This document shows, piece by piece, positions 23,043-31,827 of a stretch of 41,015 nucleotides of DNA (positions within the stretch are counted from its first letter, which is position 1; every line of letters begins with the position of its first letter). The notes under the pieces were generated by a model, which saw only the letters and a program-made list of their open reading frames with translations, ran no database searches and was not told where the DNA came from. Origin of the DNA: Leptolinea sp. (GTDB lineage: Bacteria; Chloroflexota; Anaerolineae; Anaerolineales; Anaerolineaceae). Where the stretch lies: positions 1 through 41,015 of the forward strand of contig JAAYYW010000238.1 in the NCBI GenBank assembly GCA_012515195.1, given 5' to 3'. A program made the position numbers and the translations under genes.

Positions 23043-25517
23043 ATGGATAAACCGCAATACGTAAGGGTGGCGGTAAACATCCCGGCGATTGACTCGGAGT
23101 TTGATTACAGCCTTCCTGATGAACTCAAGGATTGTGTACTGCCCGGCTGCCTGGTCGAAATTCCATTCGCCAACCGGGTTGTACAGGGCATCATCACTCG
23201 GTTTATCGACATACCTTCTGTGCCTGAAGTTAAGGCTGTCAGTGGGTTAATTGATCCGGTTCCCGTTCTTACAGACAAACAAATCCAACTGGCCATCTGG
23301 ATGTCGAAAGAAACCCTGACACCTCTGGGGCTCTGTATTGATCAAATGCTCCCACCGGGTCTGGTTGCACAGGCAGATAACCTGTACGAAGTCATAACCG
23401 ATGAGATCAACCTGGTCAAGATGGATCAGACAGAGCAACGCATCATGCAACAACTAATAAACCGTGGGGGATTACGATTGCACCAAATGGAAGCTGCCAT
23501 TCCTCATACAACCCTCGAGGGAGCACTACGAAAACTGCAACAAGCCGGACAGATAACATCAAGGTCTATTTTGCTTCCACCAAAGGTCAGACCAAAATTT
23601 GTGCGCACAGCTTCTCTTGCCTGTCCGAACGAAACAATAAACGCGAAGAAGGAAAATCTGAGCATGTTCCCGGCAGTACAGGAGCGCCGTCAACGGGCGC
23701 TTGAATATCTCATGGGGGAGCCGTTGCCGGTTGAGGTCACCTGGGTGTACGCTGCCAGCGGATGCAACATGGCTGACCTGATCATTTTGCAGGAAATGGA
23801 TCTTGTTGTTTTGAGTGAGACTGAAGTCTGGCGTGATCCATTGAGGAACGTACAACCATTAGATCAAGAAGTGCCGGAACTTACCGAAGACCAGCAGAAA
23901 GTTTGGAATGAGGTTAAGACTGCGTTGGAATGGAGCCGGAGCGGTGAAATGATCCAACCACTCCTGATACAGGGGGTTACCGGGTCCGGCAAAACTGAGA
24001 TCTATTTACGGGCAGCCGCAGAGACGGTGAATGCGGGACGACAGGCCATTATTCTGGTTCCCGAAATATCCCTTACGCCTCAGGCAGTCCAACGGTTCCT
24101 GACCCGGTTTCCCGGCCAGGTGGGATTGATCCATTCAAAACTGACACCGGGTGAACGGTATGATACCTGGAGGCGCGCCCGTGCTGGTGTTCTCCCGATC
24201 ATCGTCGGTCCGCGCAGCGCACTGTTCACACCATTGAAAGACCTTGGACTGATCGTTATTGATGAATGTCATGATGATTCATATTACCAACGGGAACCAG
24301 CTCCGGCGTTTTCTACCCAGCGTGTTGCCTCACGACTTACCGAGCTATGCTCAGCCGCGCTTATAATGGGTTCTGCCACACCGGATGTTTCTCAACAGTA
24401 TTTTGCCCGAAAAGGAACCTACCAGCACTTGCTGCTTCCCCGCCGGGTAACTCCGCTCGAAAATGGATCAGGGAAACAGACAGAAGATCCGGGATTGCCA
24501 CCAATCCAGGTCGTAGATATGCGTTCTGAATTGAAAGCGGGTGTGCGGTCCATGTTCAGCCGGCCACTTCAAGAATCCTTGCAGAAGGTGCTTGAAGCAC
24601 AGGAACAGGCGATACTATTTCTCAATCGCCTGGGAACCTCAACTTTTATCTTTTGTTACGACTGTGGACACACGATTCGCTGCCCGCGTTGTGAGATTCC
24701 GTTAACCTACCATTCAGTTGAAAACATCCTGCTCTGCCATCATTGTGGTTACCAGAGGCAGATGCCAAAAGCGTGCCCCAATTGCACCAGCCAGCGCATT
24801 CGCGGTTTTGGAACCGGGACCGAACGGGTGGAGACTGAATTAAAGAATCTATTTCCTGACGCCCGCGTTCTTCGCCTGGATTCCGAGACCACACAGACAA
24901 AGGGTGCCAACGAAATCATCTTGGGCCATTTCAGCGCACATCATGCCGATTTCCTGGTTGGAACACAGATGGTGACCAAAGGACATGATTTTCCACTTGT
25001 CACACTTGTCGGTATTCTACTGGCAGAATCCGGCCTTAACCTGCCAGATTACCGGTCGCCGGAACGCACATTCCAATTGGTAACCCAGGTGGCAGGCCGT
25101 TCAGGCCGCAGTGAGCGGCAGGGCAATGTGATCCTTCAGACTTACCAGCCGGAACACTTCGTCATCCAGGCCGCGTCCAGGCATGATTTAAATACGTTTT
25201 ACGACCACGAGATAGAACAACGCAAACGTCTTCAGTATCCGCCTTACACACGGTTGGCCCGGTTGATCTTTGTAAATCTAAATGAAGAATTCTGCAAAAC
25301 CCAGGCGGAAAATGTGCGGGAAAGAATAGCCCACCGGATTGAAGAAGAGAACCTGGGGGCATCCTCAGTTGGTGCAGCACTTCCCTGTTACTTTTCACGT
25401 GAGAATGGTCAATACCGCTACCAGGTGGTCATCCGAAGTTCTGACCCTGCCCGGGTTCTGCACGATATCCCACTCAATAATTGCCGTGTGCAGATCGATC
25501 CTGTTGATTTGTTATAA
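23043..25517 (+). CDS. priA: primosomal protein N' (replication restart helicase PriA)
   Basis: 824-aa 3'-5' SF2 helicase that reloads DnaB at stalled forks. Residues 1-105 are the fork-binding domain (YVRVAVNIPAIDSEFDY). Walker A is GVTGSGKTE (about 312-320), motif II is IDECHDDSYYQ (the more usual DEEH here reads DECH), motif III is MGSATPD. The zinc-binding Cys clusters begin at about residue 538 (CYDCGHTIRCPRCE, then CHHCG and CPNC). Helicase C-terminal motifs are VGTQMVTKGHDFP and QVAGRSGR. The extra region of about 125-260 looks like a poorly conserved winged-helix portion. Its stop codon is immediately followed by a terminator oriented for the opposite-strand gene. Confidence 0.95.
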   Translation: MDKPQYVRVAVNIPAIDSEFDYSLPDELKDCVLPGCLVEIPFANRVVQGIITRFIDIPSVPEVKAVSGLIDPVPVLTDKQIQLAIWMSKETLTPLGLCIDQMLPPGLVAQADNLYEVITDEINLVKMDQTEQRIMQQLINRGGLRLHQMEAAIPHTTLEGALRKLQQAGQITSRSILLPPKVRPKFVRTASLACPNETINAKKENLSMFPAVQERRQRALEYLMGEPLPVEVTWVYAASGCNMADLIILQEMDLVVLSETEVWRDPLRNVQPLDQEVPELTEDQQKVWNEVKTALEWSRSGEMIQPLLIQGVTGSGKTEIYLRAAAETVNAGRQAIILVPEISLTPQAVQRFLTRFPGQVGLIHSKLTPGERYDTWRRARAGVLPIIVGPRSALFTPLKDLGLIVIDECHDDSYYQREPAPAFSTQRVASRLTELCSAALIMGSATPDVSQQYFARKGTYQHLLLPRRVTPLENGSGKQTEDPGLPPIQVVDMRSELKAGVRSMFSRPLQESLQKVLEAQEQAILFLNRLGTSTFIFCYDCGHTIRCPRCEIPLTYHSVENILLCHHCGYQRQMPKACPNCTSQRIRGFGTGTERVETELKNLFPDARVLRLDSETTQTKGANEIILGHFSAHHADFLVGTQMVTKGHDFPLVTLVGILLAESGLNLPDYRSPERTFQLVTQVAGRSGRSERQGNVILQTYQPEHFVIQAASRHDLNTFYDHEIEQRKRLQYPPYTRLARLIFVNLNEEFCKTQAENVRERIAHRIEEENLGASSVGAALPCYFSRENGQYRYQVVIRSSDPARVLHDIPLNNCRVQIDPVDLL

Positions 25518-25552
25518 AAAAAAGCTGGAAGAAGCAAGAGCTTCCTCCAGCT
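25514..25552 (-). terminator. intrinsic terminator of rho-M23 operon
   Basis: 13-bp stem with one mismatch (25523-25535 with 25540-25552), loop AAGA, then a run of eight T on the minus strand (25522-25515). It reaches into the priA stop codon. On the plus strand there is no U-tract. Confidence 0.85.
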
Positions 25553-25570
25553 GACAGTCAAAAAATGTTT

Positions 25571-26695
25571 CTACTGTAATACAGCCCAGGGATTGATAAA
25601 ACCGCCAAAGTAACGGACCTCAAAGTGAAGATGCGGTCCGGTGGAGTTACCCGTACTTCCCGCGAGAGCAATGATCTGTCCCTGGGTCACACTCTGCCCG
25701 CAGCGCACCTGCACCGCGTTGTTGTGGGCATAGGCTGTGCGGTAACCATTTCCATGATCGATCATGACAAAGTTGCCATAACCACCGCCGATGGGCCCGG
25801 CATAAACGACCACACCGCTATCAGCCGCCTTAATATAGTCTCCTGTTAGCGCGGCAATATCAATTCCCAGGTGGCCTGACCAGTAGTCATTGCCAGAAAT
25901 CTTGTGAGCGTTATTGGTAGGCCAGATGAAACCACCTGTTCCAACAGCGCCACCATCACCTGTTTCACAGGCACCTGGCCCGATGATCTTTGAATTGGCG
26001 ATAGTAGCCGATTTACCTTTGGCAATATCCGGAACGATCCACTGACGAACTTCACCTGTTCCTCCGGGGATCATCAGGTATTGACCTTCCTTAATCTGCG
26101 GATCAACAAAATCGAGTTTGTTACCAGGCCACATGACAATATCTTCCACGTAGACCCTGTATTTGGACGCGATCTTTTCCAGTGTGTCGTATTTTTTAAC
26201 TTTATAGTACACGCCGTCTGTCGGCGGGATATTCAATGTCACACCCACCGAAAGCATCTGGGGGTCATCTTGAAGCACATCAAAATTAGCCCAAAGAATT
26301 GATTCTGGTTCCAGGTCATATTGCCGGGAAATCGAAAATACCGAATCACCTTTTTGGACAAGATAGTGTTGGATTTTATCTAACGGTCTGTCAGGTTTAT
26401 CCGTATGAAGGGACGCCGCTCGTGATAGGGATATCAGGTTATCTACTGTGATATCAGGCATGTGCGGTGCTCCCCCGCTGCCTTCAGGAATGGGGGAAAC
26501 TGGAATGGGGGTTGGAACCGGGGCTTCAACCTTAATCAATCCGGGAATTTTTTGGAACGCGACAAAGCCGGCAAAACCGACCATGATCAGCGCAACCCCC
26601 CAGCTGATTTTTGGAAGCCAGAATTCGAGGGGGGAAACACGGGTTGTACCCGTTTGATCCTCCGGCTTCTCGCGGGTTGCGAATTTTAATTTCAC
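25571..26695 (-). CDS. LysM-domain M23 metallopeptidase, coupled to rho
   Basis: 374-aa envelope endopeptidase. A cytoplasmic tail of about 30 residues precedes one membrane helix (about 32-50) and a Pro-rich linker. Two LysM domains follow (HYLVQKGDSVFSISRQYDL, 110-128; YYKVKKYDTLEKIASKY, 163-179). The M23 domain has His275/Asp279 (GHLGIDI), His324 (AYAHN) and His355/His357 (GPHLHFEV). The start is GTG 26695, which shares its G with the rho stop TAG; GGAGGAT sits 5 nt upstream inside rho. The pair is therefore translationally coupled. It is the paralogue of the gene at 20846-22072. Terminated by the hairpin at 25523-25552. Zinc site complete; activity inferred. Confidence 0.9.
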   Translation of the reverse strand: MKLKFATREKPEDQTGTTRVSPLEFWLPKISWGVALIMVGFAGFVAFQKIPGLIKVEAPVPTPIPVSPIPEGSGGAPHMPDITVDNLISLSRAASLHTDKPDRPLDKIQHYLVQKGDSVFSISRQYDLEPESILWANFDVLQDDPQMLSVGVTLNIPPTDGVYYKVKKYDTLEKIASKYRVYVEDIVMWPGNKLDFVDPQIKEGQYLMIPGGTGEVRQWIVPDIAKGKSATIANSKIIGPGACETGDGGAVGTGGFIWPTNNAHKISGNDYWSGHLGIDIAALTGDYIKAADSGVVVYAGPIGGGYGNFVMIDHGNGYRTAYAHNNAVQVRCGQSVTQGQIIALAGSTGNSTGPHLHFEVRYFGGFINPWAVLQ

Positions 26696-27972
26696 TAATC
26701 CTCCGTTAAGTTTTCCAAAAACTCCTGATTGTTACGGGTTCGTGTTAACCGCTGCAGAATCGCTTCCGTTCCCACAGAAGTATCCATCCCGGCCCCTTGA
26801 GGCGGCGGCGTGATCATTTGCAGGTACATACGCCGCATTAACCAGGCTCTTTGAAGAATATCCGGACCCAACAACAACTCCTCCCGGCGGGTGGATGAAC
26901 GTTCAATATCGATAGCCGGGAAAACCCTGCGTTCTTGTAAACGCCGGGAAAGATGCAATTCCATGTTGCCAGTACCTTTAAATTCTTCATAAACGACATC
27001 ATCCAACCTTGAACCTGTATCAATTAAAGCAGTAGCGATGATCGTCAGCGAACCGCCTTCCTCCAGATTCCTTGCTGCTCCGAAAAACCGTTTCGGTGGG
27101 TATAACGCGGTTGGATCCATTCCACCAGAAAGAGTTCTTCCGGATGGATTTACTACCAGATTATAAGCCCTTGCGAGCCTTGTTAGCGAGTCCATTAGTA
27201 TAACCACATCCCGCCCCATTTCGACCAGTCGTTTTGCCCGGTCTAGCGCGATCTCAGCAGCCCTGACATGAGAGGTGACCGGTTCATCGAACGTGGAAGC
27301 CACCACTTCAGCATCCACAGAACGATCCATATCGGTAACCTCCTCCGGTCTTTCACCGATCAATGTGATAATGAGGTGAACATCGGGGTAGTTGGTGGAA
27401 ATGCCATTTGCCACCTGTTTCATGATCGTGGTTTTACCCGCCTTGGGCGGTGAGACGATCATACCTCGCTGACCCCGCCCGATCGGAGATACCAGGTTGA
27501 TCAACCGGGTGGAAAGTATTGACCGGTCTGTTTCCAGGTCAAACCGCTTGTCGGGAAAAATTGGAGTCATATCCTCAAATCGGCGGCGGTTGTGCAATTC
27601 TTCAGGAGAAATCCCATTTATCGTTTCAACTTTTAAGAGACCGTAATGGCGCTCCGTTTCGCGCGGCGGACGGACCTGTCCAAGTACAAAATCGCCACTT
27701 CGCAGTTCATACCGGCGCAGCTGGGCCTGGGACACATAAACATCATCCGGTCCAATGGCGTAATTCCGGCGCAGGAAACCGATACCTTCCTGCAAAACTT
27801 CAAGAACACCACCGCGAACTTCCAGCCCCTCCTGCGCGGCTTCATTCTGACGGATCTGAAGTATCAGATTCTCTTTCTTCAATCGGGCTGCGTTCGGCAC
27901 GTTAAAATCTATGCCTATTTGCCTGAGATTCGCCAGGGGAGTTTTTTGTAATTCAGCAATATCAACGGTCAT
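26695..27972 (-). CDS. rho: transcription termination factor Rho
   Basis: 425-aa hexameric RNA helicase for factor-dependent termination. Residues 1-45 are the Rho N-terminal helical domain ([18 protein letters not shown]). The RNA-binding cold-shock-like domain spans about 50-120 ([23 protein letters not shown]). The ATPase has P-loop SPPKAGKTT (174-182), Walker [18 protein letters not shown]-loop [20 protein letters not shown] and R-loop. No bicyclomycin-resistance change is obvious. It is slightly short because there is no acidic or Asn-rich insertion of the kind seen in some Actinobacteria. First gene of a two-gene operon with a long leader that contains a hairpin, a place where Rho often regulates itself. 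Confidence 0.97.
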   Translation of the reverse strand: MTVDIAELQKTPLANLRQIGIDFNVPNAARLKKENLILQIRQNEAAQEGLEVRGGVLEVLQEGIGFLRRNYAIGPDDVYVSQAQLRRYELRSGDFVLGQVRPPRETERHYGLLKVETINGISPEELHNRRRFEDMTPIFPDKRFDLETDRSILSTRLINLVSPIGRGQRGMIVSPPKAGKTTIMKQVANGISTNYPDVHLIITLIGERPEEVTDMDRSVDAEVVASTFDEPVTSHVRAAEIALDRAKRLVEMGRDVVILMDSLTRLARAYNLVVNPSGRTLSGGMDPTALYPPKRFFGAARNLEEGGSLTIIATALIDTGSRLDDVVYEEFKGTGNMELHLSRRLQERRVFPAIDIERSSTRREELLLGPDILQRAWLMRRMYLQMITPPPQGAGMDTSVGTEAILQRLTRTRNNQEFLENLTED

Positions 27973-28104
27973 AAGGATCTCTTATCAATTTTTCCAGGAT
28001 AGACAGACAATAACCCAGCCACCCAGTGATTGGGCCTGCCTGTTGCGATCCATCAGTTTGTCAGGGAAAAGGGATTGTTCTAAGCCAATAAAATAATAAT
28101 CCTA

Positions 28105-28134
28105 GTCAGAAAATTCGGAGTGATTTTGTCTGAC
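28105..28134 (-). promoter_or_regulatory. rho leader hairpin
   Basis: In the noncoding stretch 27973-28330, an inverted repeat (about 28105-28114 with 28123-28134, two bulged bases) would form near the 5' end of the rho mRNA. The rest of the leader (27973-28104) shows no ORF. Function unknown; autoregulation is a possibility. Confidence 0.35.
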
Positions 28135-28142
28135 CCAGAAAG

Positions 28143-28171
28143 ATTATAGCATGCCCTCAAAACTCCGGCAA
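28143..28171 (-). promoter_or_regulatory. rho promoter
   Basis: Minus strand TTGCCG (28171-28166), 17-bp spacer, TATAAT (28148-28143). Predicts a leader of about 165 nt before ATG 27972. Confidence 0.65.
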
Positions 28172-28330
28172 GAACAGGTGCATAGTGTTCAGAATCGTCT
28201 GGATGTTTTATGTTGAAAGTCCAGTCTTCGATTCGTGATTTCAATGTTTTCACTCCGGCGCATTTTTTTGTATCAACGGCCTATGATAGAATTTCTGCAG
28301 GTACTTTCTTCAAAAGGCGTGCAGAATTTT

Positions 28331-28783
28331 ATGAATGAATTGTTTGCAACCATACAAAAGTTCTTTACAGACGATGAGTGGTATTACATGCAATTGGGGA
28401 ATCAGCCCATCCTGCAAATGACCTTTCAAGGAAAAAATGGGAAATGGACCTGTTACGCGCAGGTCCATGAAGAACAACCAATTTTTTTCTTCTTTTCTGT
28501 TTGCCCGGTCAATGTTCCGGAGGAAAAACGACCTGTTCTTTCCGAGTTCATTACCCGCGCGAATTATGGATTGAAAGTTGGCAATTTCGAAATGGATTTT
28601 TCAGATGGAGAAATTCGATACAAGACAAGCATAAATGTAGAAAATGATTCTCTATCCGGCGCGATTATCCGAAACCTGGTTTATGCCAATCTGTGGACTA
28701 TGGATCGTTATTTAACAGGAATTCTCTCTGTGATTTATGGAGATGTCACGCCAGTAGAGGCCTTACAGAAATCGGAGGAATAA
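28331..28783 (+). CDS. YbjN-domain protein
   Basis: About 150 aa; the frame is open upstream to 28235, with possible starts at 28283 and GTG 28319. ATG 28331 is chosen because the domain begins FATIQKFFTDDEWYYMQL. It is a small alpha/beta protein of the YbjN type: LQMTFQGKNGKWTCYAQV (strands), FFFFSVCPVNVPEEKRP, EFITRANYGLKVGNFEMD and a C-terminal AIIRNLVYANLWTMDRYL. The family resembles type III secretion chaperones in fold and is linked to stress adaptation in enterobacteria. The next gene starts at the base after its stop, so the two share a transcript with a nitroreductase. Role here unknown. Confidence 0.72.
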   Translation: MNELFATIQKFFTDDEWYYMQLGNQPILQMTFQGKNGKWTCYAQVHEEQPIFFFFSVCPVNVPEEKRPVLSEFITRANYGLKVGNFEMDFSDGEIRYKTSINVENDSLSGAIIRNLVYANLWTMDRYLTGILSVIYGDVTPVEALQKSEE

Positions 28784-29293
28784 ATGGACGCACTGGATGC
28801 CATATTGTCCCGACGCAGTATCCGGAAGTACACAACAGAACCGGTAACCGACGAGGAAATTGACTTTCTATTGCAGGCCGCCATGGCTGCCCCATCTTCT
28901 GGAAACGCCCGACCGTGGCACTTTATTGTTATCCGGAACCGCGAGAAATTGGATGAGATCGCTCGAAATCACCCCTACGCTGGAATGCTTCCCCAGGCGC
29001 AGGCTGCCATCATGGTATGCGCGGACGAGATGCTGGAAAACCACCCCGGACGTTGGCCACAGGATTGTGCCGCGGCCACCGAAAACATCCTATTGGCCGC
29101 GCATGCTCAGGGTTTGGGAGCGGTGTGGATTGGCCTTTACCCCGAGGTGGAACGCAATGTGTTCATTTCAAAGCTCTTTGATCTTCCGAAAACAGTGCAT
29201 CCGCTTTCAATCGTTGCCCTGGGCAAACCAAACGAGAAAAAATTACCCCCGCACCGGTTCAAACCGGAACGTATCCATTTGGAAAAGTGGTAA
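28784..29293 (+). CDS. nitroreductase-family flavoprotein
   Basis: 169-aa FMN-dependent oxidoreductase. N-terminus: ILSRRSIRKYTTEPVTDEEI, the FMN-phosphate binding signature (RRSIRKY). AAPSSGNARPWHF (about 36-48) is the second FMN motif. A C-terminal GLGAVWIGLYP and LSIVALGKPNEKK complete the pattern. It is short and single-domain, like the NfsB-minimal group or BluB-free oxidoreductases. ATG is adjacent to the ybjN-like stop (TAAATG), with GGAGGAA in the end of that gene, so translation is coupled. A strong terminator follows. The physiological substrate is unknown; many relatives reduce quinones or nitroaromatics using NAD(P)H. Confidence 0.9.
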   Translation: MDALDAILSRRSIRKYTTEPVTDEEIDFLLQAAMAAPSSGNARPWHFIVIRNREKLDEIARNHPYAGMLPQAQAAIMVCADEMLENHPGRWPQDCAAATENILLAAHAQGLGAVWIGLYPEVERNVFISKLFDLPKTVHPLSIVALGKPNEKKLPPHRFKPERIHLEKW

Positions 29294-29310
29294 TCCGTTT
29301 GTAATATAGT

Positions 29311-29342
29311 AAAAGGCAGGGTGTGTACCCTGCCTTTTTTTC
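29311..29342. terminator. bidirectional intrinsic terminator
   Basis: 8-bp GC-rich stem (29315-29322 with 29327-29334) extended by A4/T4, then a long T-run on the plus strand and T4 on the minus strand. It separates the convergent nitroreductase and sigma-factor genes. Confidence 0.9.
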
Positions 29343-29349
29343 CTTGTTT

Positions 29350-30525
29350 TTATTGCACATAATCCTTCAATTGCCGTGCCCGGCGTGGGTGCCGCAGCCG
29401 GCTCAGCGCTTTACCTTCTATCTGCCGGATGCGCTCTCGGGTAAGACCAAACTTCTTTCCCACTTCCTCCAACGTGTACGTCCGGCCGTTATCCAAACCA
29501 AATCGCAAACGCAATATGCGGGCTTCACGCGGGGGTAGTGTAGCTAGAACTTCTTCGATCTTCTCACGAAGCAGGTTTGTATACGCTGATTGCATGGGGG
29601 TGGGCGTAATCTCATCTTCAACGAACATGCCCAATTCCGAGTCATCTTCATCGTTGATGGGACTTTCAAGTGATAATGGCAGCCAGGATACCTGCAGCAT
29701 CCAGTCAACTTTGTTGGAGCTTACGCCGATCTGATCTCCAAGTTCTTCGGTTGTGGGAATGCGTCCCAGTTTTTGTTCCATCTCATGGGTCAATTTGTAC
29801 AACTGACGGATGCGGTCTACCATGTGAACGGGAACTCGAATGGTGCGCCCCTGATCCGCAATGGAGCGGGTTATGGTTTGCCGTATCCACCAGGTGGCAT
29901 AGGTGGAAAATCGAAAGCCGCGTTGATATTCATATTTTTCGACAGCTTTCATCAAACCCAGGTTGCCTTCCTGGATCAAGTCGAGGAAAGGTACACCCCG
30001 GCTCAGGTATCGTTTGGCAATGGAAACCACCAGACGGGTGTTGGCTTTGATCAGATGTTCCCGGGCTCGCAAACCGTCATCAATAGTCCGTTCCAACTCT
30101 TCTCTTAATTCAGGTGTACCTTTTTCAGGAAAGGTACGCAGTTTTTTCGCGGCATTGACCCCGGATTCAATCCGTTTCGCGAGATCCAATTCCTCTTTTA
30201 CATTCAAGAGCGGAACTCGCGACATCTCTTTCAGGTAGAGGCCAATGGTATCTTCACTGGACAAAGGTGCGAGGTCTGAATAGGGATCAAAATCGGTATC
30301 CCCGATATCTTCCGCATTTTCACTTGTCTCATTCTCGCCATCCAGAAACTCAACCCCCCGCCGGCGAAGTGCCATCATGACTGCTTCCAACCGTTCCGCA
30401 TCAGCAGACACTTCAGGGTAGGCCTCCATGAGGTCTTCTGTTGTGAGGTAGCCCTGAACATCTGCTTTTTCAAGCAGCATGCCGAGGATCTGGGTATTCT
30501 TACGCCGTCTAGCCGGATTAGCCAT
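29350..30525 (-). CDS. rpoD: principal sigma factor (RpoD/SigA, sigma-70 group 1)
   Basis: 391-aa housekeeping sigma factor. Region 1.1 is short (about 10-60, QILGMLLEKADVQGYLTTED). Region 1.2 is DTIGLYLKEMSRVPLLN (92-108). Region 2 has NLGLMKAVEKYEYQRGFRFS and RFSTYATWWIRQTITR (205-220, -10 recognition). Region 3 is VPVHMVDRIRQLYK. Region 4.2 is TLEEVGKKFGLTRERIRQIE (351-370, -35 recognition). The acidic non-conserved insertion is minimal. Start at 30525 has AAGGAGG about 8 nt upstream; the frame extends to 30555 without need. It lies 35 nt after the DUF177 gene, so one message from the strong promoter at 31082-31109 probably covers both. Confidence 0.95.
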   Translation of the reverse strand: MANPARRRKNTQILGMLLEKADVQGYLTTEDLMEAYPEVSADAERLEAVMMALRRRGVEFLDGENETSENAEDIGDTDFDPYSDLAPLSSEDTIGLYLKEMSRVPLLNVKEELDLAKRIESGVNAAKKLRTFPEKGTPELREELERTIDDGLRAREHLIKANTRLVVSIAKRYLSRGVPFLDLIQEGNLGLMKAVEKYEYQRGFRFSTYATWWIRQTITRSIADQGRTIRVPVHMVDRIRQLYKLTHEMEQKLGRIPTTEELGDQIGVSSNKVDWMLQVSWLPLSLESPINDEDDSELGMFVEDEITPTPMQSAYTNLLREKIEEVLATLPPREARILRLRFGLDNGRTYTLEEVGKKFGLTRERIRQIEGKALSRLRHPRRARQLKDYVQ

Positions 30526-30560
30526 GCCCTTCCCTCCTTCTTTTGGCAACACCATTCATG

Positions 30561-31046
30561 CTAAATGCCTGTCCGATTCTCTTCAGTCTGGTGCTCGCAG
30601 ATTTGGTGGTTGAGATTTTCTCCGCAAACAGTGCACAGGCCTTTGCAATCCTCCCGGCATACTGTTTTGATTGGGATTTCTATTAATAGATACTCTCGAA
30701 GTAAAGGCATCAAATCGATATTCGCATCTTCAGGAACAATCAGTCCGGATTCAGTTACAGAATTTGAATGAAACGCATATAATTCGTTGAAATCAGTTCC
30801 AAGCCGTAGGTCAAATTCATCTAGGCAACGAACACATTCGGCGTGATATATGGACGAGAACCTGGCTTGAATAAAAATCCCTTTCGGGGTTCGGGTCAAT
30901 TCGACCTTACCGCTCAGGTTATTTATGGTTAATTCGCCGCCCAAGTCTACTGTCGGTAGATCAAAAATGATCTCCCGACTGGTACTGATCGGCGCGTTGA
31001 TCAGAAAACCTACATTGATCCGGAGAGGGAAACGATCGTGTGCCAA
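30561..31046 (-). CDS. YceD/DUF177 family protein
   Basis: 161-aa protein of the YceD family, named for its conservation beside the rpmF (L32) gene and linked to 23S rRNA maturation in plants and bacteria. Visible motifs: RINVGFLINAPISTSREI at the N-terminus, then CVRCLDEF (Cys pair) and CREDCKGLCTVCGENLN plus a late Cys in HQICEHQ, forming a probable zinc site. Start TTG 31046 has no good ribosome site, but the family motif begins four residues later and no ATG is available. Followed by the sigma-factor gene instead of rpmF, which is absent here. Co-transcription with the sigma factor is likely. Confidence 0.82.
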   Translation of the reverse strand: MAHDRFPLRINVGFLINAPISTSREIIFDLPTVDLGGELTINNLSGKVELTRTPKGIFIQARFSSIYHAECVRCLDEFDLRLGTDFNELYAFHSNSVTESGLIVPEDANIDLMPLLREYLLIEIPIKTVCREDCKGLCTVCGENLNHQICEHQTEENRTGI

Positions 31047-31081
31047 GGAGTATCCACGTGTTAATTAATAAGATATACGAA

Positions 31082-31109
31082 ATTATAGCACGCAGAAATT
31101 TAAAGTCAA
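31082..31109 (-). promoter_or_regulatory. strong promoter of yceD-rpoD operon with overlapping inverted repeat
   Basis: TTGACT (31109-31104), 16-bp spacer, TATAAT (31087-31082) on the minus strand. A perfect inverted repeat AAAGTC-nnn-GACTTT (31102-31116) overlaps the -35 and could be an operator. On the plus strand TACATT (31125-31130) lies upstream of rdgB. Confidence 0.75.
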
Positions 31110-31145
31110 CGACTTTTATGAATTTACATTAAATTGGTGAAAGAA

Positions 31146-31745
31146 ATGAAATTATTAATTGCCAGCAGCAACAAAGGGAAACTCATCGAGATCATGGACC
31201 TGCTCCGTGATCTTCCGATTGAAGCAATCCTTCCGATGGATATTGGGGTTTCTCTGGACGTGGAAGAGGACGGAAAAACATACGCTGAAAATGCCACCAA
31301 GAAAGCCCAGGCCTATTGTCAAGCCAGCGGCTTGGTGACGCTGGCTGATGACAGTGGATTGGAAGTGCAAGCCCTAGACGGAAAACCCGGACTGCATTCC
31401 GCCCGGTTTTCCGATAAACCAGGTGCTACTGATTCTGACCGGCGAATGTTTTTACTAGATAGGTTAAAAGGCCTTCCCCGTCCCTGGGCAGCCGCTTTTT
31501 ACAGCACTGTTGTGATCTCTGTGCCAGATGGCGAAACATACACCCTGGATGGGTCATGCCGCGGAGAAATAATTCCGGAGGAACGTGGTACAAATGGTTT
31601 CGGTTACGATCCAATCTTTCGGATTGAAGGTATGAATCGAACCATGGCAGAGTTGACAAAGGAAGAGAAAAACCGACTGAGCCACCGTGCGCGTGCCGTT
31701 CTGGCGGCCCGCCCGGTTTTGGTAAAACTGGCAAGCAGCTCTTAA
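31146..31745 (+). CDS. non-canonical purine NTP pyrophosphatase, RdgB/HAM1 family
   Basis: 199-aa enzyme that hydrolyses ITP, dITP and XTP to monophosphates, keeping deaminated purines out of DNA and RNA. Signature: IASSNKGKLIEI (residues 4-15, the SxNxxK substrate loop), LADDSGLEVQALDGKPG (about 66-82, active-site acid pair), and GFGYDPIF (about 155-162). Start: ATG 31146 with GGTGA about 5 nt upstream; in-frame GTG 31137 and TTG 31134 are alternatives, the GTG being placed 6 nt after TACATT. Divergent from the yceD-rpoD operon across about 100 bp. Confidence 0.93.
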   Translation: MKLLIASSNKGKLIEIMDLLRDLPIEAILPMDIGVSLDVEEDGKTYAENATKKAQAYCQASGLVTLADDSGLEVQALDGKPGLHSARFSDKPGATDSDRRMFLLDRLKGLPRPWAAAFYSTVVISVPDGETYTLDGSCRGEIIPEERGTNGFGYDPIFRIEGMNRTMAELTKEEKNRLSHRARAVLAARPVLVKLASSS

Positions 31746-31827
31746 CAAATTACAAAGAAGGGATATTTCCCCCATCTTGACTGTGCTTTGATCCATTTTA
31801 TTCTTTTGCGCTATATCAAAATGTTTC

